From contig NC_071336.1 of assembly GCF_027744825.2 (NCBI RefSeq), positions 16,524,501 through 16,588,500 on the forward strand: a stretch of 64,000 bases of DNA, read 5' to 3'. The stretch's first letter is position 1. Each line of letters starts with the position of its first letter. Source of the DNA: Synchiropus splendidus (lineage: Eukaryota; Chordata; Actinopteri; Syngnathiformes; Callionymidae). The translations under genes and the position numbers were made by a program. The notes below the pieces were generated by a model. The model saw nothing but the letters and a program-made list of their open reading frames with translations. It made no database searches and had not been told where the DNA came from. Below are positions 39,901 to 51,600 of this stretch, piece after piece.

Positions 39901-40414
39901 GGTCTCCCCCTTTTTATTGGAGGAAATGGTATTTGGAGGCTCAAACAGGATGTCCTGCTGACTCCCCTAGACTCGCCACTCCTCCTACACCCCCATGGCC
40001 ACCGCTCTTCAACAGCTTAAATTAATCCAGAGGTCACCGCTGCCGCCTTTGACTTTGTTTTTTATTTCAAAGGTTTGTTTAGGACCTCGAGAAAACGTCT
40101 TTGAGGAGTTAAGCATCTTTGCTCAGCCATTTAGAGAGCGGAATGTGGTGTCCTGGACTGACCCTGAAGAGCAGAACTTTTGCTTTCTTTTAAATGAAAC
40201 GTTTGTATCATAAGCAACTGGAAATAGCCTCATCAGAACGAGACAGAGAACGAAAAACAAGGGATGGCTTGGCTCTTAACCTCTAGTTGTCACAGGTGAC
40301 ATTAAGGTCTAGGTCAGGACAGGTCGCACGATGTCAATAATGTTATGAAGACAGAGAACAGAGCACACAGAGACCAAACTGGACACAGAAGCACAAGTCT
40401 ATTCTTCATATAGA

Positions 40415-40510
40415 CCAGGGCCGTGCAAACTGTTCCACTGCAGAGCCACAGTGTGTTCAGGTTTTTGTTCCAACCATTCAGGTGCACCCACAGCAGACAC
40501 ATTCACTTCT
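40415..40510. repeat. hAT-like repeat fragment
   Basis: Starts CAGGGCCGTGCAAACTG and continues TTCCACTGCAGAGCCACAG and CAGGTTTTTGTTCCAACC, a string that recurs widely in vertebrate hAT-type elements. The other end was not found. Confidence 0.4.
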
Positions 40511-40780
40511 TACTCCACAAGACAGGATTGTAATTTCTTGAAACTATAGAACTGAAATGCTGCCATTGGACGAGAAAGGCAGCAGCCATCAATTCCAAAA
40601 CACTGTGCTGAATATGACTTTGCAACCATGGAGCTCTTCTTACTCTGGGCCTCGCAAGTAGCAACAATTTGATGCCAATACTGAGCGGTCGGAGCTAAAG
40701 CATCAACAGCCCACCTACTTTCATCCAATTGAAGTCAATTCTTTATGAATGCAACATCCATACGCAGAGAGGTTCTCTGG

Positions 40781-40862
40781 TGTTGAACTGGCAACTTGTT
40801 CAGGGTGTCCCCTGCCTATTGCCCACTCATGCTGAGATTGGCGACCCTCCTGGAATAGAAGA
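40781..40862 (+). repeat. Fish dispersed-repeat fragment
   Basis: GAACTGGCAACTTGTTCAGG, GTGTCCCCTGCCTATTGCCC and GCTGAGATTGGCGACC form a diverged copy of a very common teleost repeat (consensus wording: ctggcgacctgtccagggtg...cccgcc...gctgggat). It lies within or just beyond the possible mllt3 3' UTR. Confidence 0.55.
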
Positions 40863-42527
40863 CATATCCATGTATATAATTCAATTCAAATCCACTCATC
40901 AGTGAAGACACAAAGACTCAACACATGGTTTAACAACTCATCATCTGTAAACCATACAGAATATTTAATGAATGTCCTCAAATAAACACAAGAAATCATA
41001 AGACAGAAGGCAGGGCAAGGAAAACCTGACACGGTTACCCACTCTTGTCAAGTCAACATGGGACATTTGATGCTGATCCAACACCAGAAAGTCACACAAA
41101 ATAAATTATGTTTCTTCTTGCACCAGATTGAAAAAAAAATTCATCTCCTTGATTCTTAAAGAAGAAAATAACTCACAAGGTGCAGATTTGTCGTAGCAAT
41201 CATCAGAAAACTGGGATTTTGGCTTCATCTGCTCCAGCAGGAACACACTTCTTTATCGTAGCTTGATGTGGGATCACAAAAATTTAGAAGCGCGAGTGTC
41301 CATTTCAGCAGCATCAGCGGAACAATGTGAAGTAGAAAAGCTGTTGGCTGACATCACTTCAGCAGCACTTGCTGGTCAGTCTACGTGAGGCAAGATCTTC
41401 TTTGATGTCGAGTGATCCGTCTGTCGTGAGGAACACTAAGTCATGGTAGGTGAAGCTCTCAAACTGGAATTGGAAAACAAAACTTTGGCTTGAAAACAGC
41501 GCAGTTGTCCTCAAGTCTTTCAGGATTGTAGAAAAGTGGGGTCGTCCTCCCTCTCACGCAGCATTAACATCACATGTGTCAGGAGTGGACCACTTCAAGG
41601 CGATTTGCTCAGAAGTGTTTGAGTCACCAGAAAGTGCCGGATTCTGCCACTGAAAGTGATTGACAGTGAGAAAGGTTTTCGTTGGATCAAGCGTTTGCTT
41701 TCTGCTGACTGGCAGCTAAACTCATTCAGAAAAGGCTCATGATTCCATGTGAAAAATACAATCTCCATATTCATGTGCTAAAATATCTGATTTCTTATGT
41801 GTCCACGACAGAGTTGAATCTCAACATGAATCGATTTTCATCTCAACAATCGAGGCCCAGCCCAGCAGAGAAGGGTTTTTGGTTAATGCTTCGCATAGCT
41901 AACAGTGGCTGATGTCTTTGTTTGGTTTCAGATGAACTAACTTCACTCTGCTTTGACATCTTTGGCTTTCCAAAAATGCTTACGTCCACTGTTTGGGTTT
42001 AAAGGTGTGACAATGTTTGAGCAATAAACTGCTCACAAATGAGCTCAAATCATTCCTCAGAGCTACGACAATCTCACGGGTGTCTTGAGGTTCTGTTTGG
42101 ATGAGTGTCAGAGCAGGTTGTTCTACCAGGCTCCCTGCTGTTCAACAGTTCTCTACCTCTTAGTGTTTCAGTCCATCTCCTACGACAATGGTTTAGTTTC
42201 TGAAGGTGTTCATGGTGTCAATGGTGAAGTGCTTTTACAAAGTACCGTTCTGCTTTTTCTTTGCGCTTTCAACTCCCTCACACAAGTTCAAATGCAATAA
42301 ATAAGACTCTAAGGCCACGCGGACCATGCATCCGTCACGTACACGGAAACAGACAAGCACATTCATCCGGAGCGAGGTGGTCACACAACACACCCGTCCT
42401 CCGTTTTCAAGGCGATTTGGGGCCATTTCCAGATGGACAGTCCACTCCAAGCTCAGTCGCTTTGCATCCAAATGCTTCCAGGGAACAAAATGTGAAACGG
42501 GATCCAGCAGCCAGCTGCTCGGAGCGA

Positions 42528-42659
42528 TCATGATCGGCTGGAGGCTTCCAAATAACCCTGAAGTTTCCTCACTGTACTTCTGTCCAGGGAGCAAAGGTCA
42601 AAGTCAAAAGTGGTGTTGGTGATGTGGAAGTGGCCGGTCTCCTCGATGAGGTTGACAAT
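42528..42659 (-). CDS. mllt3: mllt3 last coding exon, AHD C-terminus
   Basis: Acceptor TTCCGCAG|ATTGTC, stop TGA at 42530-42528. Encodes [20 protein letters not shown], then [24 protein letters not shown] and DLCSLD are AF9-type (ENL has NVTN and DLFSLD). Confidence 0.96.
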   Translation of the reverse strand: MVNLIEETGHFHITNTTFDFDLCSLDRSTVRKLQGYLEASSRS

Positions 42660-45600
42660 CTGCGGAAGAGACGGAGGAGTTTGATCAGGGAGTGGCAGGA
42701 GCTGGCGGAGGAGAATGGCAGTTGTGGAGTCACAGCGAACATGGACGATCCCGCAGCTCAACAAGTGACCTTACATTCAACACTGATAAAGCCTCATTTC
42801 AGTTGTTACTCAGATCGGCTCCTGAGTAGGTCAGTAAAAAGTGATTTATAATGTGCTGTCAGTTAAGTAAGGCGCTTTAGCATGACTTTATTGCCATTTC
42901 AGATTCAATTTGCTAGAAAAGGTGGAGCGCAGTCAGGTTTTACTGTACAATAAAAGTGGCTGTCAGCACTGCAGTGAGAAGGAAGCGTGCTGGCTGAGGA
43001 GCACGGGACTTAATCGTTCCCATCTTTCCTAAGAGGAAGTGGATCCGGCTGGTGAACTCGGCTAGATTAGCCTGATTACTACGAAAGCTAAAGCTGGAGA
43101 CACGTGACGCCGCCTCGGTTTCCCTCGGCAACCTCTTGTTAGCATGCTGAGGCAGATGTTGGCAGCAGCTGCTTGCGAGAGGCCTTTAATGCCGTCATCT
43201 GATCTTTTACTTTTTGTTGGGGTGGGGGGTGTGTGTGTAACAGTTAGAGGGGGGGTCGGGGTGCATCTCTGCGCTGGAAAGTTCACCGGATAATGAATTG
43301 GACCCAGATGAAGCGCAGATTACAGAGGATCAGTGACAGATCGCTGCTCCTCCACTAACACGGCACAAGAAGCCAATTGAAAATGGTACATTTTGCTGGG
43401 GCAACAGAGCGGGAGAGGAATGAAAAAACAAAAAAAGAATCCAAGACTATGATAACAGAGTCATGTGTTGCTCACCTGTTGCAGTATGTGACCCTCTCTG
43501 AGCGTCATCAGCCTCTTGTGCAGCTCCACCAGCTCATCCAGGTAAGCCTGAACACAGAAACACACACATCAACAAACACACCTGACAGATTTCACATGCC
43601 ACTTTCTCCCTGCTTTGTTTGAAGCGTCAAACTCTCTGGCTGACATCTCTACTGACTCACTAGTCGACCCAGTCCTCAGCCTCTTTAGGTCTCCATGAGC
43701 TTTTAATACGGACGGGACTCAACAAAAAATAAAAAATAAAATAAATAAAGATTAAAATGAATTATTCACGATTAAACACATTTTTTCTATGTGACACCAC
43801 AATGATCAAATAGTCAGAGTTCAATCTGTAAACAAGAGCTTAAACTTCAGTGCAGTTTCCACTCTCACGGTGGTTGTGACATCACACTGTATAATTAGAT
43901 CAGTAACTGAAAAGTGTTCCTCCATCTGACGGAAAGCTCCCATGACATTAATCCGTGTGATGTAGATTGAGTCATCATTTCTGTCTCAAATTAACAGAAA
44001 ACACAAATCTTTGCCCACACGTCAAGACTGTTATCGGGGAAACGATTCAGAGCTTCAATGGTCATAAAGACAGCCTCCTTCATTCTGCAGGTCCAGGCAA
44101 ACATCAAGGTTTCAGTAGGGCCAGTACCTTATCACAGTCCTTGCTCTTGTCCTGCTTCAGCTGCTTGTTCGGACTCTTTACTTCCACCAGCTGACGACAG
44201 ATAATGGACAAATATTGCATCAAACACCTTCCACCAAAATACCTCCACAAGAAAACTGTGAACAAGAAGTTCGATCTCACCTGGGAGTTAGTAGTCTTTA
44301 ATATGGGCGGGGCCTCGTGCCGTGCTGGTATTGAAGGGGACGAGCTGTCACTCTCACTGCCGTCACTTAGGCTGACTCTGGTAGAAGTCAGGAAAGGTAA
44401 AGTCAACCATCTTTAAAGAGACCGGAGCCAAAACGGTGGTGGTCATAATGTACTGTCGAAATGTACTTCACTTGAGTCAAAACCATCAGTTGTCAAGTGT
44501 GACTCAGCAGCTGTCGGCAACAAAATATGCTGCAAAATGCAGAGGAGGCACGAGTGCTGACCTTCGTTGGTGATGTGTGAGATGTGTGTGTGCCGGTCGC
44601 TCCGAGTCAGAGTCCATGTCGTGGTCTTCATCCTCCTCAGAGTCGTCTTCGTTGTCATCGGAGTGGAGATCACGCATGACTGACTGCAGTGGCCCGAGAA
44701 CTGTGTCACAAACACAAAACATGTTTCAGAAAACTCTAGTCCGAACCGACTAACACAGGGACACTGAAGGAACATGCTGGATGTCTCTAATGATGAAGCA
44801 GATTCCAGACCAGCATGGTCTTGTCATGTGCTTGACACACTGATAACTACATTTTGAAAGATATGAAATGCGATTCATCAAACAAACTCAAATGTTGTTG
44901 AATTTCTGTCTGTTTTTCTGAGAAAGGATTGGCACTTTTCACTGAAGCGGGAACAGTGGCAACAGGAGGACTGAAACAGAACAGCCTCGGTTTTCCTAGG
45001 TCAACACACAGTGACTGGTCGCTCTCGTCTGATGAACCGTGGCTGCCAGACCATCTTTGAAGAAAAGATGTTTTTGCTGTGCATTTCTCAAGTCAGATCA
45101 GAGTGTGTGCCCGTGTCGGATGGGGACAGACAAGTCACTCGGGGAAACGGCACTACATCACGGTTAATGCGTCGGCAACAGGATGAATCCGTGACCATGA
45201 TACACGAAGTGACAACAACGGTGATCAACAAGTCTCTGGAAGTACCATGAGGTCTGTTACCTGTGTGGGTGGTGGCAGGAAGAGCCCTCTTCCTGATGAT
45301 GAGGTCCACCACTGCACCCAGAAAGAAGATAGGGTTACACACACACAGGCAGGCCATGCTTGGTGTGTGCAAAGAGCTCATGCGGCTCCATGACTCAACA
45401 AAGAGAGGGATGTGCTCATAATTGAGTTGTTAAATCTGTCATGTGACGTGCATGACAGGTGAAGGCAATCCTTATGAAATACGACAACTAGAATCAAAAA
45501 CCTCACAAAAATACGAGACAATGAGCCACACATATGTACACGATTGAAATGGTCTACATCTGGTGATGTGGGCAGAGTGAGCATGAACAGGTTTTTGTCT

Positions 45601-48600
45601 TTGGATTTGAAAAACTGTCAGCTGATCGCCCATCAATGTGGTCGTAAAAGGAGACCACTTCGGTACGTAACATGTATTTTCAAGATCATCCACTTCCAAG
45701 TCATTTAGCTGCATGCAACACAATAAGCTACTGCGGACCTGATCACTACACTTTTGCTGTCAAGACACTTGACACAACAAAATCTCGTTCATGTAACTAG
45801 CAAAAGATCACAGGGTTGACAGCATGGTTGGTAAGGAAGGGACGGCAGGAACACTATCACCCTGAGGAATGACAGAGTCTCCCCAGCCAGTGGGAGCGGG
45901 ATGATGAGCTCGTGGTGCTGGAGAAGCATCTGGGGGAGTGTGTGGCGTAGTGCTGGCCCCTGAGCCATGGTCAGGATGGACATTCCTGCCCACTGCTGTC
46001 AGGTTATTATTGTTGAAATTAATCTTTAAAATAAAAAAAAAATGATTTTTGTGATTTATTGGAGGGGGAAAAAGAGGGGAAAAAAACAATCAAAAATCGG
46101 CAAACTGTATCGGCTAAAAACAATGGGAACAGTGCACACCTACATCAATGTTTCTCTTTAACATTAGTATGCTGCCGGTTTATGCTGTGATTGATTATCA
46201 ATGACGCACCACACACCATAAACAGAGACACTTACAGACTTGACTGTTTAAAGTGTCTTTGCCATTCCTATATTTCACATCTCCACGGCTCCAGTCACAT
46301 AGTTCATCGTTACACTAGTGACGTAATGAAGCACTGCAACCAACACCTAACCAAGACGATGCAAAAACCTTTCTTGCTCCATTGAAACGCACCAACAAGC
46401 AACGAGGAATTCTGCCTTTGGTGTCAGTATTAGGGCGCAAAAGTATCCTTAAAGTAAGTCCTATAGTCAAGTCTCGACATACTGTACACCCCACAAGGTT
46501 GTGAGATGAAGCTCATGTATTCAACAGGAGACACGAAGAAGGAATCCTGGGACCAGTGGTTGATCTGCTTCAGCAAAACCATGCACCAAGTGCTTAAAAA
46601 ATAGGCCTACTGATTGTCTTAACATAAAGTCCGCCGAGATGTTCAGCATGTGAAGATGTTTCCACAGGATGTTCTTTAAAGGACTTCCTAGCATTTGAGT
46701 GGAAATGACAAAAAAATAGGAAAGTAAGTACTGATTCCACCTTCCCAACACAAAAACCACCTCTTCATTTGTAGGTTTTTGTAAAAAACAAACAAACTAT
46801 TGTATATGTTTAAAAGGCAGGTTTCACCATGAGCTGAAGCCAGTCACAAAACTATATCAGAGGATGCAGTTGTGCATCTGAGCTCACTTGATGAAGCTAG
46901 TTGTTACCTTGTCGTTTGTGCTGCGAGGAGGCAAATCCGGAACTGCAGCTGGAGCTGGCTGGGCTTGGCTGCTCGGACTGGATCACAACATGAAGTGGAG
47001 AACAACATTAATGACAAGACTATCATTAAAACGCATATGAAAGATTATTAGTCAATGCAGCTTGGAGCTGCTAGTTCCTTTTAACACCACAGGGAGGCAG
47101 CAACCTTCCAAGTTGAGCACACCATTGTCCTGAACTATCAAATCATTCAGACACAAACGATGACACTTACTTGGATGTTTCTCAGTCAGCACTACAAGAG
47201 CACGTTATCAATCGTAAAAATATGGCTGTATTGGGACGCTTCAAAGGTTCAAAAGCGTATTTGCCTCATGAGGACAACACTTCGGCTCTTGTTTTACTGA
47301 GACCAAATGGATAAAAGAAAGAGCAGAACAGAGGCGCTCATGGCCGGGAGTGGTGAGAAGAAACGTCGGAGAAAGAGAGAAAAAGCAGGGGACAAAAGGC
47401 AGAGAAGCTTCAATGACAACAAACAACGCACAGCTGGTCTGTTGGTTTATGGGACAGCTTCTTTAGGGCGCCATAAATCTTCACACTAGTCTTTTTAGAG
47501 CTTTTGTCCCGCTTTGCTCAAAGGAACCCCCTTCAAAGACCATAAATAGCCTTTGGTTACAGTTTTCAGTCATAAATCTAATTTTGCTCTTCTACTTCTT
47601 GGCACAACGTTGAAAAACCAAAAGTGGTTGTTTGGTTTTAACAAAAAAACAAAAAAACACTAAGCTTGCGGAGTGTGTTGGTGATCTTGTTTGAATTAGC
47701 ACAAACACGGCGACTCCTTTTCATTTTGGAAGTGTTTTACTTTGACGCTACACATTTTGTCCCTTTAAAAGTAACATAAATCTGCTACAGTTTTGAATTC
47801 ACGCCATTCTGCTCATGACGCATTTAACAATTCCAACATAAAAAACTTGGTGGGAGGCACAATATTTTGAAGTGCGCACAACATCGCTGCACCCTGAGTC
47901 CAAGGTCAGCGGCCAAGCGAGTACACTTCTGATTACCGCTACAGCAATTCATTTTACATAAAACTCATGACTCAAAACTGAATAGTAAAAAAGTGAATTA
48001 AAGCCGAGTACAACTAATGACCCTCCTTAAAAAGTCATCAGAGCCCAAGTGATTTTTAAGGTGACAGATTGCTTAGCTCACTTCCTCAGTTGGCCCACAC
48101 ACTAGTGCTCTCTCACACGCACGCACGCACGCGCACGCACGCACGCACACACGCACGCGCTCCTAAATGATGCTCGCACAAGTTTGTGTGTGTCACTAAT
48201 GAGTGAGTGCTAACAGATAAGCATCTTGGCTTACATGTTTATCAGAAAATGCCATGATATTTCAATAAAACAATACAGTTTTTACAAAGACATTTGACGA
48301 AATATCACTATGGGATGATACCAAACAAAAATATTCCAAGCTAGGGAAACCACTTAACAATGAAAGTCACTACAGCAGTAGTAAAACTGCACATGTTTAA
48401 TCTCCAACCTCTGTTTATGAACCCATCAAACACATTCAGCTGACAAATTGTGGAGTGTGAGTCTCAGGTCCACAATGAGAAGAACTCGTGCAAACTCAGC
48501 AGGCTGTTTTCCCTTTATGTCATCACCTACTCTACATTTCCTCCCTGCTGCTGCTTCAGGCTCCACGCTGCATGGAGACACCCCAGATCAAACATGTGGT

Positions 48601-51600
48601 CATATGAGAAATGAAAGCAGCTCTCGGGCTCCGCTGGGCCACCAGGGTTGACTGCCTGGTGAGAATCAAACACCTGGCATTTGTCACACTACATCCCCTT
48701 AACAACCAGCAGAGAGCCCAAGTTCCTGCACTGGACGACTTAAAAGGGCCCTTACACACGGCACAAAGCAAAATCACGTTCTGCCTGCGTGCGTCAAAAT
48801 TCCTCTTCCTGTTCAGCCACACAGACAAGAGCCAAACACGCTGGGTTTTCAACCTTTTCTGCCACACATGTTCTTTGAAAAGCTAAAGGGATTTAAGAGG
48901 AGCCCGGCGCTTTTCACTGCTGCCTCCTTTTTCTCCTCAGGTGCTATAAAACCATAAATCCTTCTTGTCTACTATTTGGCTTCAACACACCCCCTTTTTA
49001 TGAGGAGGACCTTTGCTAGTGTGCATGGACCAGGCAGTCAGATGTCAAACCTTTCAAGTCCCAGTCCCAACCAGTTTCTCAGTGTTTTCCCCAGAGAAAA
49101 GCTCATATAAAAGCCATGGTGTAAGCCGAATGCAAATATATTTTTAAAGGCAGGTAATGCTCAAATCCTTTTTGATTCTTTAACTGACCCAGTTGGAGAC
49201 CACACAGTTGTGAAAGATTGGTTTCTCGTAGCTTTTACTGCCCTCCACACCCAGACGTCCTCCACTGCCCACTGAAGTTTAGGAAGTGGACAGCTGTCAT
49301 CAATATCTGGGGCTTCAAATACCAGCAGGGTAGAGATGCACAGGAGTCCCGCAAGAGCGTTTCGTTCATCTCACACAAAGACACTTGAAGTTATTGTACA
49401 CACAACAGGAACAAAGCATCATCATGCTAACGGCAAAAATGGCAACACAGGTCACAGACGCAGGTGGCAAAACAGGTAGGGCAACTGATCACTGAAGACA
49501 TCTCAATTAACATGAAATACATACAAGCCTCCTTGACTGTAGACTGATCCAAGAACCAATAAGAACAAAGCAGAGCAAGGAGAGTGCTGAAAATAAAAGT
49601 GTGAAATCTCCAGGAAAATCTTTGTGGTAAAGCTTGTTGGAATATAGTCGAAAACCAAACGCTCATCATTAACAACCAGAAATTTAAAACCCTAGAAAAC
49701 AGATTCACTTACATCTGATTTGGTCGACTCCATGTCAGAATCGTTGAGGTCGGCCCGATCCTGGAATTGGGGCTGGGATGACACTTTCCTGCGTTCGGCC
49801 TCGTCACATTCTTGTCGCAGTTGGCTCATCTGCAGTCGATCCTTCAGTAGTTTCTTCTCAGAATGCGAGTCTGACCCCATCGTCGGCTTCCCTGATAAAT
49901 CCACAAATCCCTTTTTACGTTTTTTGGTTAAATGATCTTCGCTGTCGGTTGAGGACAGGCGCTTGTTCTGCCCCTGCCCGGTCTCAGTCCGATGCTCCTT
50001 GGACAAGTACTTGGGCTCCTTGAAGCCCATCTTAGGATTGCTATCTCTGAGCGGCTGGTTCTCTTTGGGTTTCCTCGAGGGGTCTTTAGGAGCTTTGCTG
50101 GAGTCCCAGCTTGAGTCTCTGAAGGCACTTTTTGGCTCTTTCAAGTCTTTCGGAGGCTTCTCTTTATGGTCCTTTGAGGGTTTGTGGAGTTTGGAGAAGC
50201 TGCTGCTGTTTGTGCTTGTGGTGGCTGTGGTGAGAAGGCCGGTTCCACTCCCTTTGGAACCATCCTGCGGGCAAATTAAAAACATTAGACATGAAGACAT
50301 CTTTCTTAAAAAGAGTGCATTTATTTCTGAACTTTCTTGGCTCATCTGTTATTTTTTTTGGTTGCAGGGTTTCAAACCCAGGGTAAAACCTCAGCTATGG
50401 AATTTGAAGGTTACAGCTTTCACACTGTAACTTCCAACTATTTCAAAGTCCCCTCAACACATCAGTTCACAGGTCAATATAATGGAACCAGCCATATAAA
50501 ACCAAAACTCTGACATGGATGTGTGTTTTAACAGGAAGGTGACTTTGACACTCTTCCCAGCACTGGTGGAAGCCACAGTGGATGAAATAGAGAAAGCAAA
50601 AAATGTAGGGCTGTGATGACAGCAGGGCATCTGTCTGTGGGTCTCACTTGCAGCGCCCCTGTCAATATGTCATCAATGGTTCAGGACCATTAACACCGTC
50701 TAGACGAGGGGGTGTGTTACAACCGAACACCTTTACAACCTTTTATTATGTCTATCTGTCAGTGACCCTGTGACCTTGGGGACGTAAAAACTTCAGGGTC
50801 ATTGAGAACCAGTTTCCCTCTCAGCAGCTACATAAAATGCTTTCGGTGCCTTGGAAGACACCAACGTCGACCTCACTGTCATTACTTTTCAAACAGTCGT
50901 TAAACAGACATAGTGAGCAGAGGTACGGTGGTTCATCAATGCAATAAATAATGGTATCAAACACCTCTGTCACAATAAAATGAGTCAAGCTTTAGGGAAT
51001 GCCCTCAATGACGGGAAATAATGGGATTTAATAAAAATGTCAACGTCTAAAAAAAGAATCACTTCTAAAACGCAGAAAATTTGCATGTGGTTTAATATGT
51101 ATCTTGTAAACTTTGCTGTCACTGTTTTCTTTACAAAGAAGAACTGATTCTCAACTGACCTGTAGAGTAAAATAAATGTCACATATATTTGAACGAGAAC
51201 ATTTTACCAGTGTATTAAGTTAGTGCCCTCATGTGCTTAGTGACTAAAAGTTACAGTCCATCTGAATGTGTAGCAGCATCAATCAAGTGGTTGATGGATA
51301 ATTCCATGAAGTCAACTTACTAATATTACACAGCCACGACGAGCCCTGAACAATCATGAACAAGCTGAGTCGCGAACAACTGCGTGCCTGTGTATGTGTG
51401 ACCTCCTGCTCCAGAAGTAATTCATCAAACACACTTGTGTTTAGACAGGAGAGCATTTCCACGTGAAGCGGGCCCCTGCTAACCTGTGTCTGAAATGACA
51501 CCATTTAAGGGACTAAAAATAACACAAAATGGAAACAATATGTCAGCGTATGGATATACATGATTTAGTAGGAGATACAGCGCCATCTCAACCACAGACT

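Larger units (their letters stand above)
39913..42527 (-). other. Probable mllt3 3' UTR region
   Basis: No gene is seen left of the mllt3 stop. The nearest reverse-strand AATAAA-type signals I found are TTTATT at 40061-40066 and 39913-39918 on the plus strand. A long 3' UTR would fit mammalian MLLT3, but repeat fragments at 40415 and 40781 lie inside, so the true end is uncertain. Confidence 0.35.
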
